A stretch of DNA of 64,000 bases from PALSA-894 sp963828625 (lineage in GTDB: Bacteria; Pseudomonadota; Alphaproteobacteria; Rhizobiales; Xanthobacteraceae). The notes beneath the pieces were generated by a model. It did not search any database. It saw only the letters and a list, made by a program, of their open reading frames with translations, and was not told the origin of the DNA. Every line of letters begins with the position of its first letter. The first letter of the stretch is position 1. Of the stretch, positions 52,107 to 61,175 are shown piece by piece. Made by a program: the position numbers and the translations under genes. The stretch covers positions 62,001 through 126,000 of the forward strand of contig CAWHEX010000005.1 in NCBI GenBank assembly GCA_963828625.1, written 5' to 3'.

Positions 52107-52620
52107 TTGCGCGAGTGGGTGAAGAAACTCGCCGACGATCCGCAACACGCCTTTCCTGGCCACGGGCAGATGAAGCCCGAGCGGCTGGAGATCGCGCGGC
52201 TCAAGAGCGAGGTGATCAAGCTGAAGGCCAGCGGGACATCCTAAAGAAAGCCGCGGCCTACTTCGCGCGGGAATCGACGTGAAGTTCGGTTTTGTTGCGA
52301 GCGACCTAAGGGATCTGGCCGGCGGACTGGTTGTGCGGGGCGCTCGGTGTCTCGCGGGGCGGCTTCTATGCCTGGCTGACGCGACCGCGCAGTCAGCGCA
52401 GCCGAAGCGATGACGAGCTTGGCGCGCGGGTTCGCGCCAGCTTCCTTGCGAGCGATCGGACCTACGGTGCCGGACGAGTGTGGCACGACCTGCTGGCGAG
52501 GGGCCGTCATGTGGCCTGCATCGGATCAGCGATTGATGCGGCTGCAGGCTCTCGGAGCGCGTCCCCGACGGCGCCGTCTGCCGCCCGATCTCGGTGAGCG
52601 GCAGGCGACCGTTGCGGCAA
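52107..52620 (+). mobile_element. Remnant of an IS3-family element (orfA end and part of orfB)
   Basis: LREWVKKLADDPQHAFPGHG, MKPERLEIARLKSEVIKLKA and (after a shift) DILKKAAAYFARES are the C-terminus of an IS3-type orfA leucine-zipper protein. Then GALGVSRGGFYAWLTRPRSQ and RASFLASDRTYGA.RVWHDLL are the N-terminus of the orfB transposase (HTH-21 part); LMRLQALGARPRRRRLPPDL marks its end at about 52590. The DDE catalytic domain is missing, so the element is dead. Ends are not discernible. Confidence 0.75.
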
Positions 52621-52665
52621 CGTGCACACGCGACATCGAGCGTTTGAACCTCCAAGGAGAACAAG

Positions 52666-52951
52666 ATGAAATCGCTTTCGACAATCCTCGCCGCGGCCCT
52701 CGTGGCCGGAAGCTGCACCGTGGCGATGGCTCAGGGCGCGGGCGGCGCCGATCTCGACCCAGCAGGGAACGATGAAGGACGCCGACAAGAACCCGACGGG
52801 TGCGGGCGCAAATCCGACCGCCGGAAACACCGCCGGCTCGGGCCAGATGTCCGGTCCGAGCGGTGGCATGACGTCCGCACCGGCCGCGAACACCGCTCCC
52901 CCGAGCCGCGCAACGCCTCCGGGCGGCGCCGGCACGGGCGGCGTGAAGTAA
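52666..52951 (+). CDS. Small secreted Pro/Gly/Thr-rich protein (frameshifted)
   Basis: MKSLSTILAAALVAGSCTVA is a Sec signal ending AMA-QG. A shift near 52755-52770 joins to MKDADKNPTGAGANPTAGNT, SGPSGGMTSAPAANTAPPSR and GGAGTGGVK at 52949. The mature protein is low-complexity and presumably unstructured in the periplasm. A strong terminator follows. The function is unknown. Confidence 0.6.
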
Positions 52952-52974
52952 GCTTCTCGAAGCGTATGCGAAGC

Positions 52975-53003
52975 GGTCCGGCCCTCAGGGGCCGGGCCGT
53001 TTT
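52975..53003 (+). terminator. Strong Rho-independent terminator
   Basis: Stem GGTCCGGCCC/GGGCCGGGCC with a TCAG loop, then GTTTT, 24 bases after the stop at 52951. It also lies at the end of the convergent small gene at 53003. Confidence 0.8.
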
Positions 53004-53191
53004 CAATTGCGCGAGGGCGATGGGCGGGAGAGCGCCGCAAGGCGCTGGCGCACCTCGCCGGGCTGCCGTGCGAGCATCGCGGCGAGTTCGTGCAGCGAAA
53101 CGCCCCGCGCGGCTTGATGGCGCAGCTCCGCCTCGTCGTCGGCCGACCACGGCTTGCCGGCGCGGCTGCTCAGCATGTTGAAATCGTTCAT
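53003..53191 (-). CDS. 62-aa SANT/Myb-like small protein
   Basis: MNDFNMLSSRAGKPWSADDE, then AELRHQAARGVSLHELAAML and ARQPGEVRQRLAALSR. The WSADDEAELR...ARQPGEVRQRL layout is a short helix-turn-helix like SANT/GcrA-type modules of Hyphomicrobiales, so nucleic-acid binding is plausible. No partner is known. Confidence 0.55.
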   Translation of the reverse strand: MNDFNMLSSRAGKPWSADDEAELRHQAARGVSLHELAAMLARQPGEVRQRLAALSRPSPSRN

Positions 53192-53315
53192 CTGCGCGTG
53201 GCTCCCGGTCGTCCGGACGGCTCCAGCATGCACCGCGAATCGTTCCGGCCGCGTTAATGCGGCGCAGCAATGGAACCGGGCGCGCGAGAGGGCGTTGCTG
53301 CGCGGGAGCATCACC

Positions 53316-53540
53316 ATGCCGGACGACCAGACCGCCGAGACGCGTTTCGCGCCGCTGATGGGCGCCGCCGCCATCCATGTCTGGGCGGAGTTGCCGGCCG
53401 ACATCCAGCAGAAGCTGTTCGAGCACGCGGTGGTGATCGGCCATCGTGGCGAGCGCGACGAGTCCCTGCGCGAGCAGCTCGCGAAATTCCTGCACGACAA
53501 TCACGCGCGCACGCAGCGCGAGGATGCGCGCGGCTCCTAG
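53316..53540 (+). CDS. 74-aa hypothetical protein
   Basis: MPDDQTAETRFAPLMGAAAI followed by HVWAELPADIQQKLFEHAVV and a charged tail (DESLREQLAKFLHDNHARTQ). Compact and helical. Upstream of the YciF-like gene in the same direction. No family is recognised. Confidence 0.5.
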   Translation: MPDDQTAETRFAPLMGAAAIHVWAELPADIQQKLFEHAVVIGHRGERDESLREQLAKFLHDNHARTQREDARGS

Positions 53541-53611
53541 AGCGGCGGTGGAACTCTTGTGTGCCGCCGTGGTTGGAGCAGCACACAATTCACCAACACG
53601 AGGGCTGCGCC

Positions 53612-54241
53612 ATGGGTTTCTTCTCGAAGGACATCAAGACGCTCGAAGACATGTTCATGCATGGTCTTGAGGACCTTTATTACGCCGAGAAGCAGATCCT
53701 GAAGGCGCTGCCGGACATGATCGAGAAGGCGACCAACAAGGAGCTGCGCGCCGGCTTCGAGAAGCATCTCGCCGAGACCGAAGGACAGGTGCAGCGGCTG
53801 GAGAAGGTTTTCGAGGCGCTCGACCGCGACCCGAAGGGCGAGAAGTGCCCGGCGATCGAGGGCATCCTGAAGGAAGGCAAGGAGCTGATGGGCGAGATCG
53901 ACGACGAGGACGTGATGAACGTCGGGCTCGTCGCCGCCGCGCAGGCTGTCGAGCATTACGAGATCACGCGCTACGGCGCGCTGATCGCGTGGGCGACCGA
54001 GCTCGGCCGCACCGACGTGGTGCCGCATTTCAAGGCGAACCTCGCCGAGGAGAAGGCGACCGACGCGAAGCTGACCGCGCTCGCGGAGCGGCGCATCAAT
54101 CCGCAGGCGAGCAACGGCAAGGCGAAGGCGAGCAAGCCAAAGCCGAAGAGCACCGCGCGCCGCGCCAAGGAAACGCGCCGTCCCGCCGCGAAGGCCGCCA
54201 AGAAACGCGCCGCGCCGAAGAAGGCGCGCAAGCGGGCGTAA
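53612..54241 (+). CDS. YciE/YciF-type ferroxidase (DUF892) with Lys/Ala-rich tail
   Basis: 209 residues. The ferritin-like four-helix domain fills residues 1-165: LEDMFMHGLEDLYYAEKQIL, FEKHLAETEGQVQRLEKVFE and VGLVAAAQAVEHYEITRYGA; the conserved E-x-x-E/H residues for a di-metal site are seen (HGLEDLYYAEKQ, EKHLAETE, EHYEITRY). The last 40 residues are a basic repeated tail (KAKASKPKPKSTARRAKETR) like histone H1 or the DNA-binding tails of Dps. DUF892 proteins are stress-induced; the tail suggests it coats DNA. It is a stress protein by inference. Confidence 0.88.
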   Translation: MGFFSKDIKTLEDMFMHGLEDLYYAEKQILKALPDMIEKATNKELRAGFEKHLAETEGQVQRLEKVFEALDRDPKGEKCPAIEGILKEGKELMGEIDDEDVMNVGLVAAAQAVEHYEITRYGALIAWATELGRTDVVPHFKANLAEEKATDAKLTALAERRINPQASNGKAKASKPKPKSTARRAKETRRPAAKAAKKRAAPKKARKRA

Positions 54242-54257
54242 GCAGCCGGAGCCCGGC

Positions 54258-54764
54258 ATGCAGGAGCAACTGACCGCGCTCGCGAACGCCCTCCTCGCCC
54301 GCGCCAAGGCGGCGGGCGTCACCATCGTGACGGCGGAATCCTGCACCGCCGGCCTGATGTGCCAGGTGCTGTCCGATGCCGAAGGCGCGTCGGACAGTTT
54401 CGACGGCGGGTTCGTCACCTACACCAAGGCGCACAAGGCGCGCGCGCTCGGCGTGTCCGACGCGCTGCTGCGCGAGCAGGGCGCGGTATGCGCCGACGTG
54501 GCGCGCGCGATGGCGGAAGGCGCGCTCGCGCATTCCCGCGCCGGGATCGCGGCCGCGATCACCGGCGTCGCCGGGCCGCAGCCGGACGAGGACGGCAATC
54601 CGGTCGGGCGCGTGTGCATCGCGGTCGCGCGGCGTGGCGGGCCGGTGCGCGACTTCGAGCGGCGCTACGAGGATGCGGGACGCGACGCGATCCGCGAACG
54701 TGCGGTCGCCGACGCGCTGAAAGCGATGACGGAGGCGCTCGCCTCCGTATCGGCAGCGGCGTAG
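54258..54764 (+). CDS. pncC: CinA C-terminal-type nicotinamide-nucleotide amidase
   Basis: 168 residues, the short stand-alone form of CinA. Motifs TIVTAESCTAGLMCQVLSDA (catalytic Ser near 31), GGFVTYTKAHKARALGVSD, AAAITGVAGPQPDEDGNPVG and VCIAVARRGG are seen. It deamidates NMN to NaMN for NAD recycling. It is preceded by the yciF-like gene by 16 bases. Confidence 0.93.
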   Translation: MQEQLTALANALLARAKAAGVTIVTAESCTAGLMCQVLSDAEGASDSFDGGFVTYTKAHKARALGVSDALLREQGAVCADVARAMAEGALAHSRAGIAAAITGVAGPQPDEDGNPVGRVCIAVARRGGPVRDFERRYEDAGRDAIRERAVADALKAMTEALASVSAAA

Positions 54765-54768
54765 CGGC

Positions 54769-56019
54769 CTAGGCTGACTTCGCGCGCTTTGCGGGCGGCG
54801 GCTCGACACCGAACACGCTGCGCCCGCCATAGAGATGCGAGCGCTCGCGCTCCTGCGCGATGACTTCCGCAACGGTCGGGCCGCCCGCGATCCGCTCCAG
54901 CACGCGCGACTGGTCGTCGAGCCGCTTGAGCGCGCCGAGTTCTTCCTCGCGGCCGAGCTTCGCCTGCTGCACCGCGGATTTCAGCACGCGGATGGTCTCG
55001 TCATAGACCTTGAGCGGCACCGGATAGGGATGGCGATCCTTGCCGCCATGCGCGAGCGAGAAGCGCGCCGGATCATCGAAACGGCAGGGCGTGCCGTGCA
55101 CCACCTCCGCCACCATCGCGAGCGCCTTCACGGTGCGCGCGCCGACGCCGGGCGTGAGCAGCAGTTCGGCGAAATCCTGTGGGCCGCGATCCGCCGCCGC
55201 CGCGAGATTGCCGCGCAGGCGGCGCACATGCACATCCTCGGGACGGACATCGTGATGCGCCGGCATGATGAGATGGGGCAGCAGCGGTTCGGCGGGCGGT
55301 GGCACGTCGCGCCCGGCGAGCGCGGCGAATTTCTCCGCGATCGCGTCGGGGCCGAGCCGGTCGAGCAGATCGAGTTGCGCGCCGCGCGAGGGTTCGGCGC
55401 GGTGGTCGGTGAGGTTGACGATCACGCCCTGCGTGGGCCCGTCGATCGCGCTGTGCGGCGCGTCGATGAAGCTCTTGAGGCCCTCCGAGAGCCAGTGATA
55501 GCGCCGCGCCTGCCCGGCATCGCCGTTCATGCCCTGCTGCACCACGGTCCACTGGCCGTCGTCGGTCACGATGAAGCCGTGCAGGTAAAGCTCGAAGCCG
55601 TCCTGCACGGCGGCGCTGTCCACCTTGGCGACGAGCCGGCTCGCGCTTGCGAGCGCCGCGCCGTCGATGCCGGTGCGCTCGCCCACCGCGATCAGCTCCT
55701 CCGGCGTCTTGCGCGAATGCCGCCCGCGCCCGCCGCACACATGGATGCCAAGCTCGGATTGCAGCGGCGCGAGGCCGCGCTTGAGCGCGCCGAGCACGCT
55801 CGTCGTGATGCCGGAGGAATGCCAGTCCATTCCCATCACGGCGCCGAACGACTGAAACCAGAACGGATGCGCGAGCCGGCGCAGCAGTTCGTCGCGCCCG
55901 TAGTGATGGACGACCGCCTGCGTGATCACGGCGCCGAGCCGCGTCATGCGCTGGCCCAGCCAGGCCGGCACGCGCCCGCCATGCAGCGGCAGGTCGGCGC
56001 TTCCGGTCCGGCGGGTCAT
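54769..56019 (-). CDS. DUF763-domain protein
   Basis: 416 residues from ATG 56019 (MTRRTGSADLPLHGGRVPAW). The DUF763 family runs are GIDGAALASASRLVAKVDS, and HVRRLRGNLAAAADRG; and a helix-hairpin-helix-like TPGVGARTVKALAMVAEVVH near residue 280. The HhH suggests DNA contact; proposed links of DUF763 to DNA repair are inferred. Its role is unknown. Confidence 0.88.
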   Translation of the reverse strand: MTRRTGSADLPLHGGRVPAWLGQRMTRLGAVITQAVVHHYGRDELLRRLAHPFWFQSFGAVMGMDWHSSGITTSVLGALKRGLAPLQSELGIHVCGGRGRHSRKTPEELIAVGERTGIDGAALASASRLVAKVDSAAVQDGFELYLHGFIVTDDGQWTVVQQGMNGDAGQARRYHWLSEGLKSFIDAPHSAIDGPTQGVIVNLTDHRAEPSRGAQLDLLDRLGPDAIAEKFAALAGRDVPPPAEPLLPHLIMPAHHDVRPEDVHVRRLRGNLAAAADRGPQDFAELLLTPGVGARTVKALAMVAEVVHGTPCRFDDPARFSLAHGGKDRHPYPVPLKVYDETIRVLKSAVQQAKLGREEELGALKRLDDQSRVLERIAGGPTVAEVIAQERERSHLYGGRSVFGVEPPPAKRAKSA

Positions 56020-56146
56020 GGAATCTTCATCCTGCGAACAATCAGGATACCATATGTGGTCGAAACGTGACCGCACGCGGCCTTTCCGCGTTGCGGATCG
56101 CGGCGGTTGCGGCTAAATCGGCCCCGGGTGGGGGAAGGAGTCGGTC

Positions 56147-58283
56147 GTGCCGCAACGCGCGCCGCAACGGGCCTCGATACGCCTTCTCCTGCTGATGATG
56201 GCGGGCACCGTCATCCTTCCGCTGATCCTGTTCGTCTACGCCTGCTGGCTCGATTACAACAACGCCTACGCGACCGCGCGCGAGCGCATCGACCGCTCGC
56301 TCGATGTCCTGCAGGAGCACGCGCAGCGCGTGTTCGAGCCGGTCAACCTCGTGTTCATCGAGGTGCAGCACCTCACCGGCGACATGACGCGCGAGACCAT
56401 TCTCGGGCGCGAGCCGCGCCTGAACCGCCAGCTCACGTCGATTTCGGACGCGCTGGCGCAGATCGCGGCGATCTGGGTGTTTGACGCGGACGGCCGGCCG
56501 CTGGTCGCGAGCAATATCTATCCGGCGCCGTCGGACCGCTCCTATCGCGACCGCGACTATTTCGCCGCGCACGTCGAGAAGGACATCGGGCTGTTCATCG
56601 GCGAAGTCCTTCAGCCGCGCGCCCAGACCAATCCGCCGACGCCGCCGTTCTTCGCGGTGAGCCGCAGGCGCGTCGATGCGAACGGCAACTTCGCGGGCGT
56701 CGTGCAGGTCTCGGTCGATCCGGGCGAGCTTGAGCGCTTCTATTCGTCGATCGGGCGCTACGAGGGTGCGTACTACGCGATGCTGCGCGCGGATGGCACG
56801 TTCCTCGCGCGCTTTCCGAGCAATCCGAACATGAAGCGGCTCGGCGCCGGGACGGGATTCCAGCTTCAGCTCGCGCGCAACCCCGCGAGGCGGCATCTAC
56901 AAGTCGGGCTCGATCATCGACGGGCGCGAGCGGCTGATCGGTACGCGCAAGCTCGCCGACTATCCGATTTATCTCTCGACCGGAATCGAGGTCTCGGCGA
57001 TCTACGACCAGTGGCTTTCCGCCGTGATGGCGCATCTGGTGTTCGGCGTGCCCGCAACCGCCGCGCTGTTCGCCGCGCTTGGCGTCGCGCTGATCCGCAC
57101 GCAGCGCGCGTTCGGCGAGGCGGAACGGCGCGAGCGCGCCGAGAACGCGCTGCGCCAGACCCAGCGCCTCGAAGCGATCGGCAAGCTCACCGGCGGCGTC
57201 GCGCACGACTTCAACAACCTGCTGATGGTCGTCAAAGGCGCGGTCGAACGCCTTTCGCGCGACGAGCGGCCGGCCAACGACACGCGCTATCTCGGCATGA
57301 TCAAGACCGCGGCCGAACGCGGGCAGTCGCTGACCCGCCAACTGCTCACTTTCTCGCGCCAGCAGGCGCTCAATCCGGAAGTGGTCGATCTCGGCGCCCG
57401 CCTGCCGGCGATCCGCGAAATCCTCGAGCGCTCGCTGCGGGGCGATATCGAGGTGCGCACCAAGGCGGCGTCCGGCGCCTGCCGCGTTTCGGTCGACGTC
57501 GGCGAACTGGATCTCGCGATCCTCAATCTCGGCGTCAATGCGCGCGACGCGATGCCGGCAGGCGGCACGCTCACGCTCGGCATCCGCAGCGTCACGCTCG
57601 ACGGTCATCCCGACGGGCTCGCCGGCGAATTCGTGGCGCTTTCGGTGAGCGACAGCGGCATCGGCATCGCGCCCGAGATGCTGCCGCGCGTGTTCGATCC
57701 GTTCTTCACCACCAAGGAGGTCGGCAAGGGCACGGGCCTTGGCCTCAGCCAGGTCTACGGCTTCGCCAAGCAATCCGGCGGCGCGGCGGTGATCGAGAGC
57801 ACGCCGGATCGCGGCACGACGGTCACGCTCTATCTGCCGGTAAGCGATGCGGAGGTGCTGGCGCTTGCGCCGCTGGAGCGTGGCGAAGCGCGCCGGTTCG
57901 ACGCGCGCGTGCTGATCGTGGAAGACCACGAGGACGTCTCGGCGCTGGCGCACGACCTGCTGGCCGAGCTTGGCTGCAAGCCGTCGATCGCCCCGAATGT
58001 CGACAGCGCGCTGCAATGGCTGCGTCAGGAGCGCTTCGACGCGGTGTTCTCGGACATCCTGCTGCCCGGCGGCAAAACCGGCTTCGACCTCGCGCGGCAG
58101 ATCCGCCTCGCCTACCCGGACGTCGCCCTGGTGCTGGCAACGGGCTTCTCGGCGAGCGCCGAGGAAGCGCTGCGCGAAGGCTTTATCGTGCTGCGCAAGC
58201 CCTATAGCCGCGACGAACTCGCGGATGCCCTCGCGCATGTGCTGCGCGGACGGGGGCAGATGAAAGCCGCGGCGCGGGCGTGA
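56147..58283 (+). CDS. Cache-domain hybrid sensor histidine kinase (frameshift at 56885)
   Basis: GTG 56147 after AAGGAG. Two membrane spans (residues about 12-30 and near 287-305) enclose a dCache-like extracytoplasmic domain (VFDADGRPLVASNIYP, SYRDRDYFAAHVEK). A base shift near 56885 (FQLQLARNPAR / GGIYKSGSIIDG) interrupts it. Then GKLTGGVAHDFNNLLMVVKG holds the His of the HWE/HK class, N box LNLGVNARDAMPAGG, G2 GKGTGLGLSQVYGFAKQSGG, and a C-terminal receiver with the phosphoacceptor Asp in AVFSDILLPGGKTGFDL. Ligand unknown. Restored length is about 712. Confidence 0.9.
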
Positions 58284-58284
58284 G

Positions 58285-58467
58285 CTACGGTCCGGTCGAG
58301 CGGAAGATCGTCAGGCCGAGCACCAGCAGCACGAGGAAGATCACCGCGAAGATGTAGAACAGCACGCGCGCGACATCCGCGCTCGCCGCCGACAGCTCGG
58401 TGAAGCCGAACAGTGCCGCGACCAGCGACACCAGCAGCATGATGACGGCCCATTTGAGAAGCGACAT
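58285..58467 (-). CDS. DUF1328 small membrane protein (YtjA-like)
   Basis: 60 residues: MSLLKWAVIMLLVSLVAALF, GFTELSAASADVARVLFYIF, then a second hydrophobic helix. DUF1328 proteins are small inner-membrane stress-related proteins of about this size. It is convergent with the sensor kinase gene (1 base apart). Confidence 0.9.
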   Translation of the reverse strand: MSLLKWAVIMLLVSLVAALFGFTELSAASADVARVLFYIFAVIFLVLLVLGLTIFRSTGP

Positions 58468-58545
58468 GGTTCCCTCTCTCCGGGACCATAAAGCCGGGCA
58501 AGGGTTTGGGTTCCCCGCTTGAGGCTGGTGCTGCGACTCCAGCCC

Positions 58546-58655
58546 TCATCCTGAGGAGCGGCCGAAGGCCGCGTCTCGAAGGATGGCCTAAAGCGAGGAC
58601 CGGAGTTCGTGGCCATCCTTCGAGACGCCTCGCTACGCTCGGCTCCTCAGGATGA
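58546..58655. repeat. Long inverted repeat between DUF1328 and hydroxy-acid oxidase
   Basis: The left arm (58546-58587) starts TCATCCTGAGGAGC and includes GTCTCGAAGGATGGCC; the right arm (58611-58655) is its near complement, starting GGCCATCCTTCGAGACGC and ending GCTCCTCAGGATGA. A GC-rich spacer of about 23 bases separates them. This is a known style of dispersed repeat in this group and fills most of the spacer; it can fold to a strong hairpin. Confidence 0.85.
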
Positions 58656-58745
58656 CGTCAGTGGGGCGCGGGCGAAAGCCCGGCCCTTGCGGCGTCCGCG
58701 TCCCCGTATGCTAGACAACGCGGGCGTCCGGGAGAGATGTCAGAA

Positions 58746-59907
58746 ATGCCCACCCACACCTGCGTCGAGGACTTGCGCCGGCAATACCTGCGGCGCGTGC
58801 CGCGCATGTTCGTCGATTACGCGGAGAGCGGCTCCTACCAGGAGGAGACGCTTCATGCGAACCGGCGCGACTTCGAGGCGATCAAACTCGAGCAGCGCAT
58901 CCTGGTCGACGTATCGCAGCGCTCGACCGCAACCACGCTGCTCGGGCAACCCGTGTCGCTGCCGCTCGCCATCGCGCCGGTCGGGCTCCTCGGCATGCAG
59001 CATGCCGACGGCGAAATCCACGCAGCGCGCGCCGCGAACGCCATGGGCATTCCGTTCTGCCTCTCCACCATGTCGGTCGCCTCGATCGAGGACGTCGCGG
59101 CAGAGACCGGCCAGCCGTTCTGGTTCCAGCTCTACGTGATGCGCGACCGCCCCTTTATCCAAAGGCTCATCGCCCGCGCGGCCGCCGCGAATTGCTCGGC
59201 GCTGGTCCTCACCGTGGACCTGCAGGTGCTCGGCCAGCGCCATCGCGACGTGAAGAACGGCCTCTCGGTGCCGCCGCGCATGACGCTTGCCAACATCCTC
59301 AATATCGCGACCAAGCCACAGTGGGTGAAGGCGATCCTCTCCACCAAACGGCGCTCGTTCGGCAATATCGTCGGTCACGTGAGCGGCGTCGCGGATACAA
59401 GCTCGCTCGGCTCGTGGACGGCCTCGCAGTTCGATCCCACGCTGAACTGGGGCGACGTGAAATGGATCCGCGATCAGTGGAAGGGCAAGCTGATCCTGAA
59501 GGGCATCATGAATGCCGGGCGACGCCGAGAAAGCCATCAACGCCGGCGCCGACGCGATCGTGGTCTCGAACCACGGCGGCCGGCAGCTTGATGGCGCACC
59601 CTCCTCGATCGCGGCGCTGCCGCGCATCGCGGACGCGGTCGGCATGCGCACCGAAGTGCTGATCGATGGCGGCATCACGTCGGGCCAGAATCTGATGCGC
59701 GCGCTGGCGCTCGGCGCCCGCGGGGCGATGATCGGCAAGGCGATGGTCTACGGTCTCGGCGCGGCCGGCGAGGAGGGCGTCAGAAACGTGATTGGCTACA
59801 TCCAGAAGGAGCTCGACGTCACGATGGCGCTCACCGGCGTCAACAAGGTGTCCGAGATCGACCGTCGCGTGCTGGCGGACTGGGCGAGCAACCGGGGACC
59901 GGTGTAG
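58746..59907 (+). CDS. FMN-dependent alpha-hydroxy-acid oxidase, first copy (frameshifted)
   Basis: ATG 58746 (MPTHTCVEDLRRQYLRRVPR). It belongs to the lactate/glycolate/mandelate oxidase family: AIAPVGLLGMQHADGEIHAA, FWFQLYVMRDRPFIQRLI, TVDLQVLGQRHRDVKNGLS. The frame shifts near 59510 (GIMN / PGDAEKAINAG), then NHGGRQLDGAPSSIAALPRI with the catalytic His and FMN Arg, and ALALGARGAMIGKAMVYG. About 387 residues after repair. It oxidises an L-2-hydroxy acid to a 2-oxo acid. A close homologue follows. Confidence 0.9.
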
Positions 59908-59994
59908 CAAACGGTCCCGCCTTCCTCTTCACCCCTTCCCGTTTCATGCGCCGAACGTGCTATCCAGACCTTGCAGAAAGCAACGGGGTGAGGA

Positions 59995-61173
59995 ATGCGC
60001 CTGCGTAACGCCATGTGCATCGAGGACCTGCGGCGGATCGCGCGCCGCAACGTGCCCGGCGTGTTCTTCGAATACATGGAGGCGGGCTCCTACTCCGAGC
60101 ACACGCGCGACGCCAACGTCGAGGACATGAAGGCGATCAAGCTGCGCCAGCGCGTGCTGGTCGACATGTCGAAGCGCAGCCTGAAGACCACGGTGTTGGG
60201 CGAGGAGCTTGCGCTGCCGCTCGCGATCGCGCCGACCGGGCTCTCCGGCATGCAGCATGCCGACGGCGAGATCCTCGCCTGCCGGGCGGCGCACGCCGCG
60301 GGCATCCAGTACACGCTCTCCACCATGTCGATCTGCTCGATCGAGGACGTCGCCGAGGCGGTGAAGAAGCCGTTCTGGTTCCAGCTCTACGTGATGCGCG
60401 ACCGCGGCTTCGTGAAGGCGCTGATCGAGCGCGCCGAGAAGGCCGGTTGCACCGCGCTGTTCCTCACCGTGGACCTGCCGGTGAACGGCCAGCGCCATGT
60501 CGACATGCGCAACGGGCTCTCGGTGCCCCCGCGCCTCACGGCGAAGACCGTGTTCGACGTGCTGCGGCGTCCCACCTGGGCGTGGCGCATCCTCAACGGC
60601 AAGCGCCGGACGTTCGCGAACGTCGACGGGCACCTGCCCGGCGATTCCGGCTTCGGCGGGATGACGCTCGCCGAGTGGACGCACAGCCAGTTCGACGTGA
60701 CGGTGAGCTGGAAGGATGTGGAATGGATCCGCTCGATCTGGCCGCATAAACTGGTGCTGAAAGGCATCCTCGATCCCGAGGATGCGCGCGAGGCGCTGAA
60801 GACCGGCGCGGACGGCGTGGTGGTGTCGAACCACGGCGGGCGCCAGCTCGACGGCGCACCCTCGACCATCGCGGCGCTGCCGAAGGTCGCGGAGGCGATC
60901 GGCGGTAGCAAGGAAGTGCTGATCGATAGCGGCATCCGCACCGGACAGGATATCTTCCGCGCGCTCGCGCTCGGCGCCAACGCCTGCATGATCGGACGCG
61001 CGGCGCTGTACGGTCTCGGCGCGGGCGGCGAAGCCGGCGTTGCGCGCGCGATCAATATTTTCCGCGGCGAGCTCGACACCACGATGATCCTCAGCGGCAT
61101 CGACGACGTGAAGAAGATCGATCACCGCGTCATCGCGAGCGGCCTGCCGGGCGAATTTGCAGCGAGGAACTGA
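59995..61173 (+). CDS. lldD: FMN-dependent alpha-hydroxy-acid oxidase, second copy
   Basis: 392 residues. It is intact, with ATG 59995 (MRLRNAMCIEDLRRIARRNV). LSTMSICSIEDVAEAVKKPF, FLTVDLPVNGQRHVDMRNGL, VSNHGGRQLDGAPSTIAALP and ALALGANACMIGRAALYGLG fit L-lactate dehydrogenase LldD or related enzymes. Tandem duplication with the preceding gene; the sequences have diverged noticeably, so the substrates may differ. The two may be one transcript. Confidence 0.88.
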   Translation: MRLRNAMCIEDLRRIARRNVPGVFFEYMEAGSYSEHTRDANVEDMKAIKLRQRVLVDMSKRSLKTTVLGEELALPLAIAPTGLSGMQHADGEILACRAAHAAGIQYTLSTMSICSIEDVAEAVKKPFWFQLYVMRDRGFVKALIERAEKAGCTALFLTVDLPVNGQRHVDMRNGLSVPPRLTAKTVFDVLRRPTWAWRILNGKRRTFANVDGHLPGDSGFGGMTLAEWTHSQFDVTVSWKDVEWIRSIWPHKLVLKGILDPEDAREALKTGADGVVVSNHGGRQLDGAPSTIAALPKVAEAIGGSKEVLIDSGIRTGQDIFRALALGANACMIGRAALYGLGAGGEAGVARAINIFRGELDTTMILSGIDDVKKIDHRVIASGLPGEFAARN

Positions 61174-61175
61174 TC

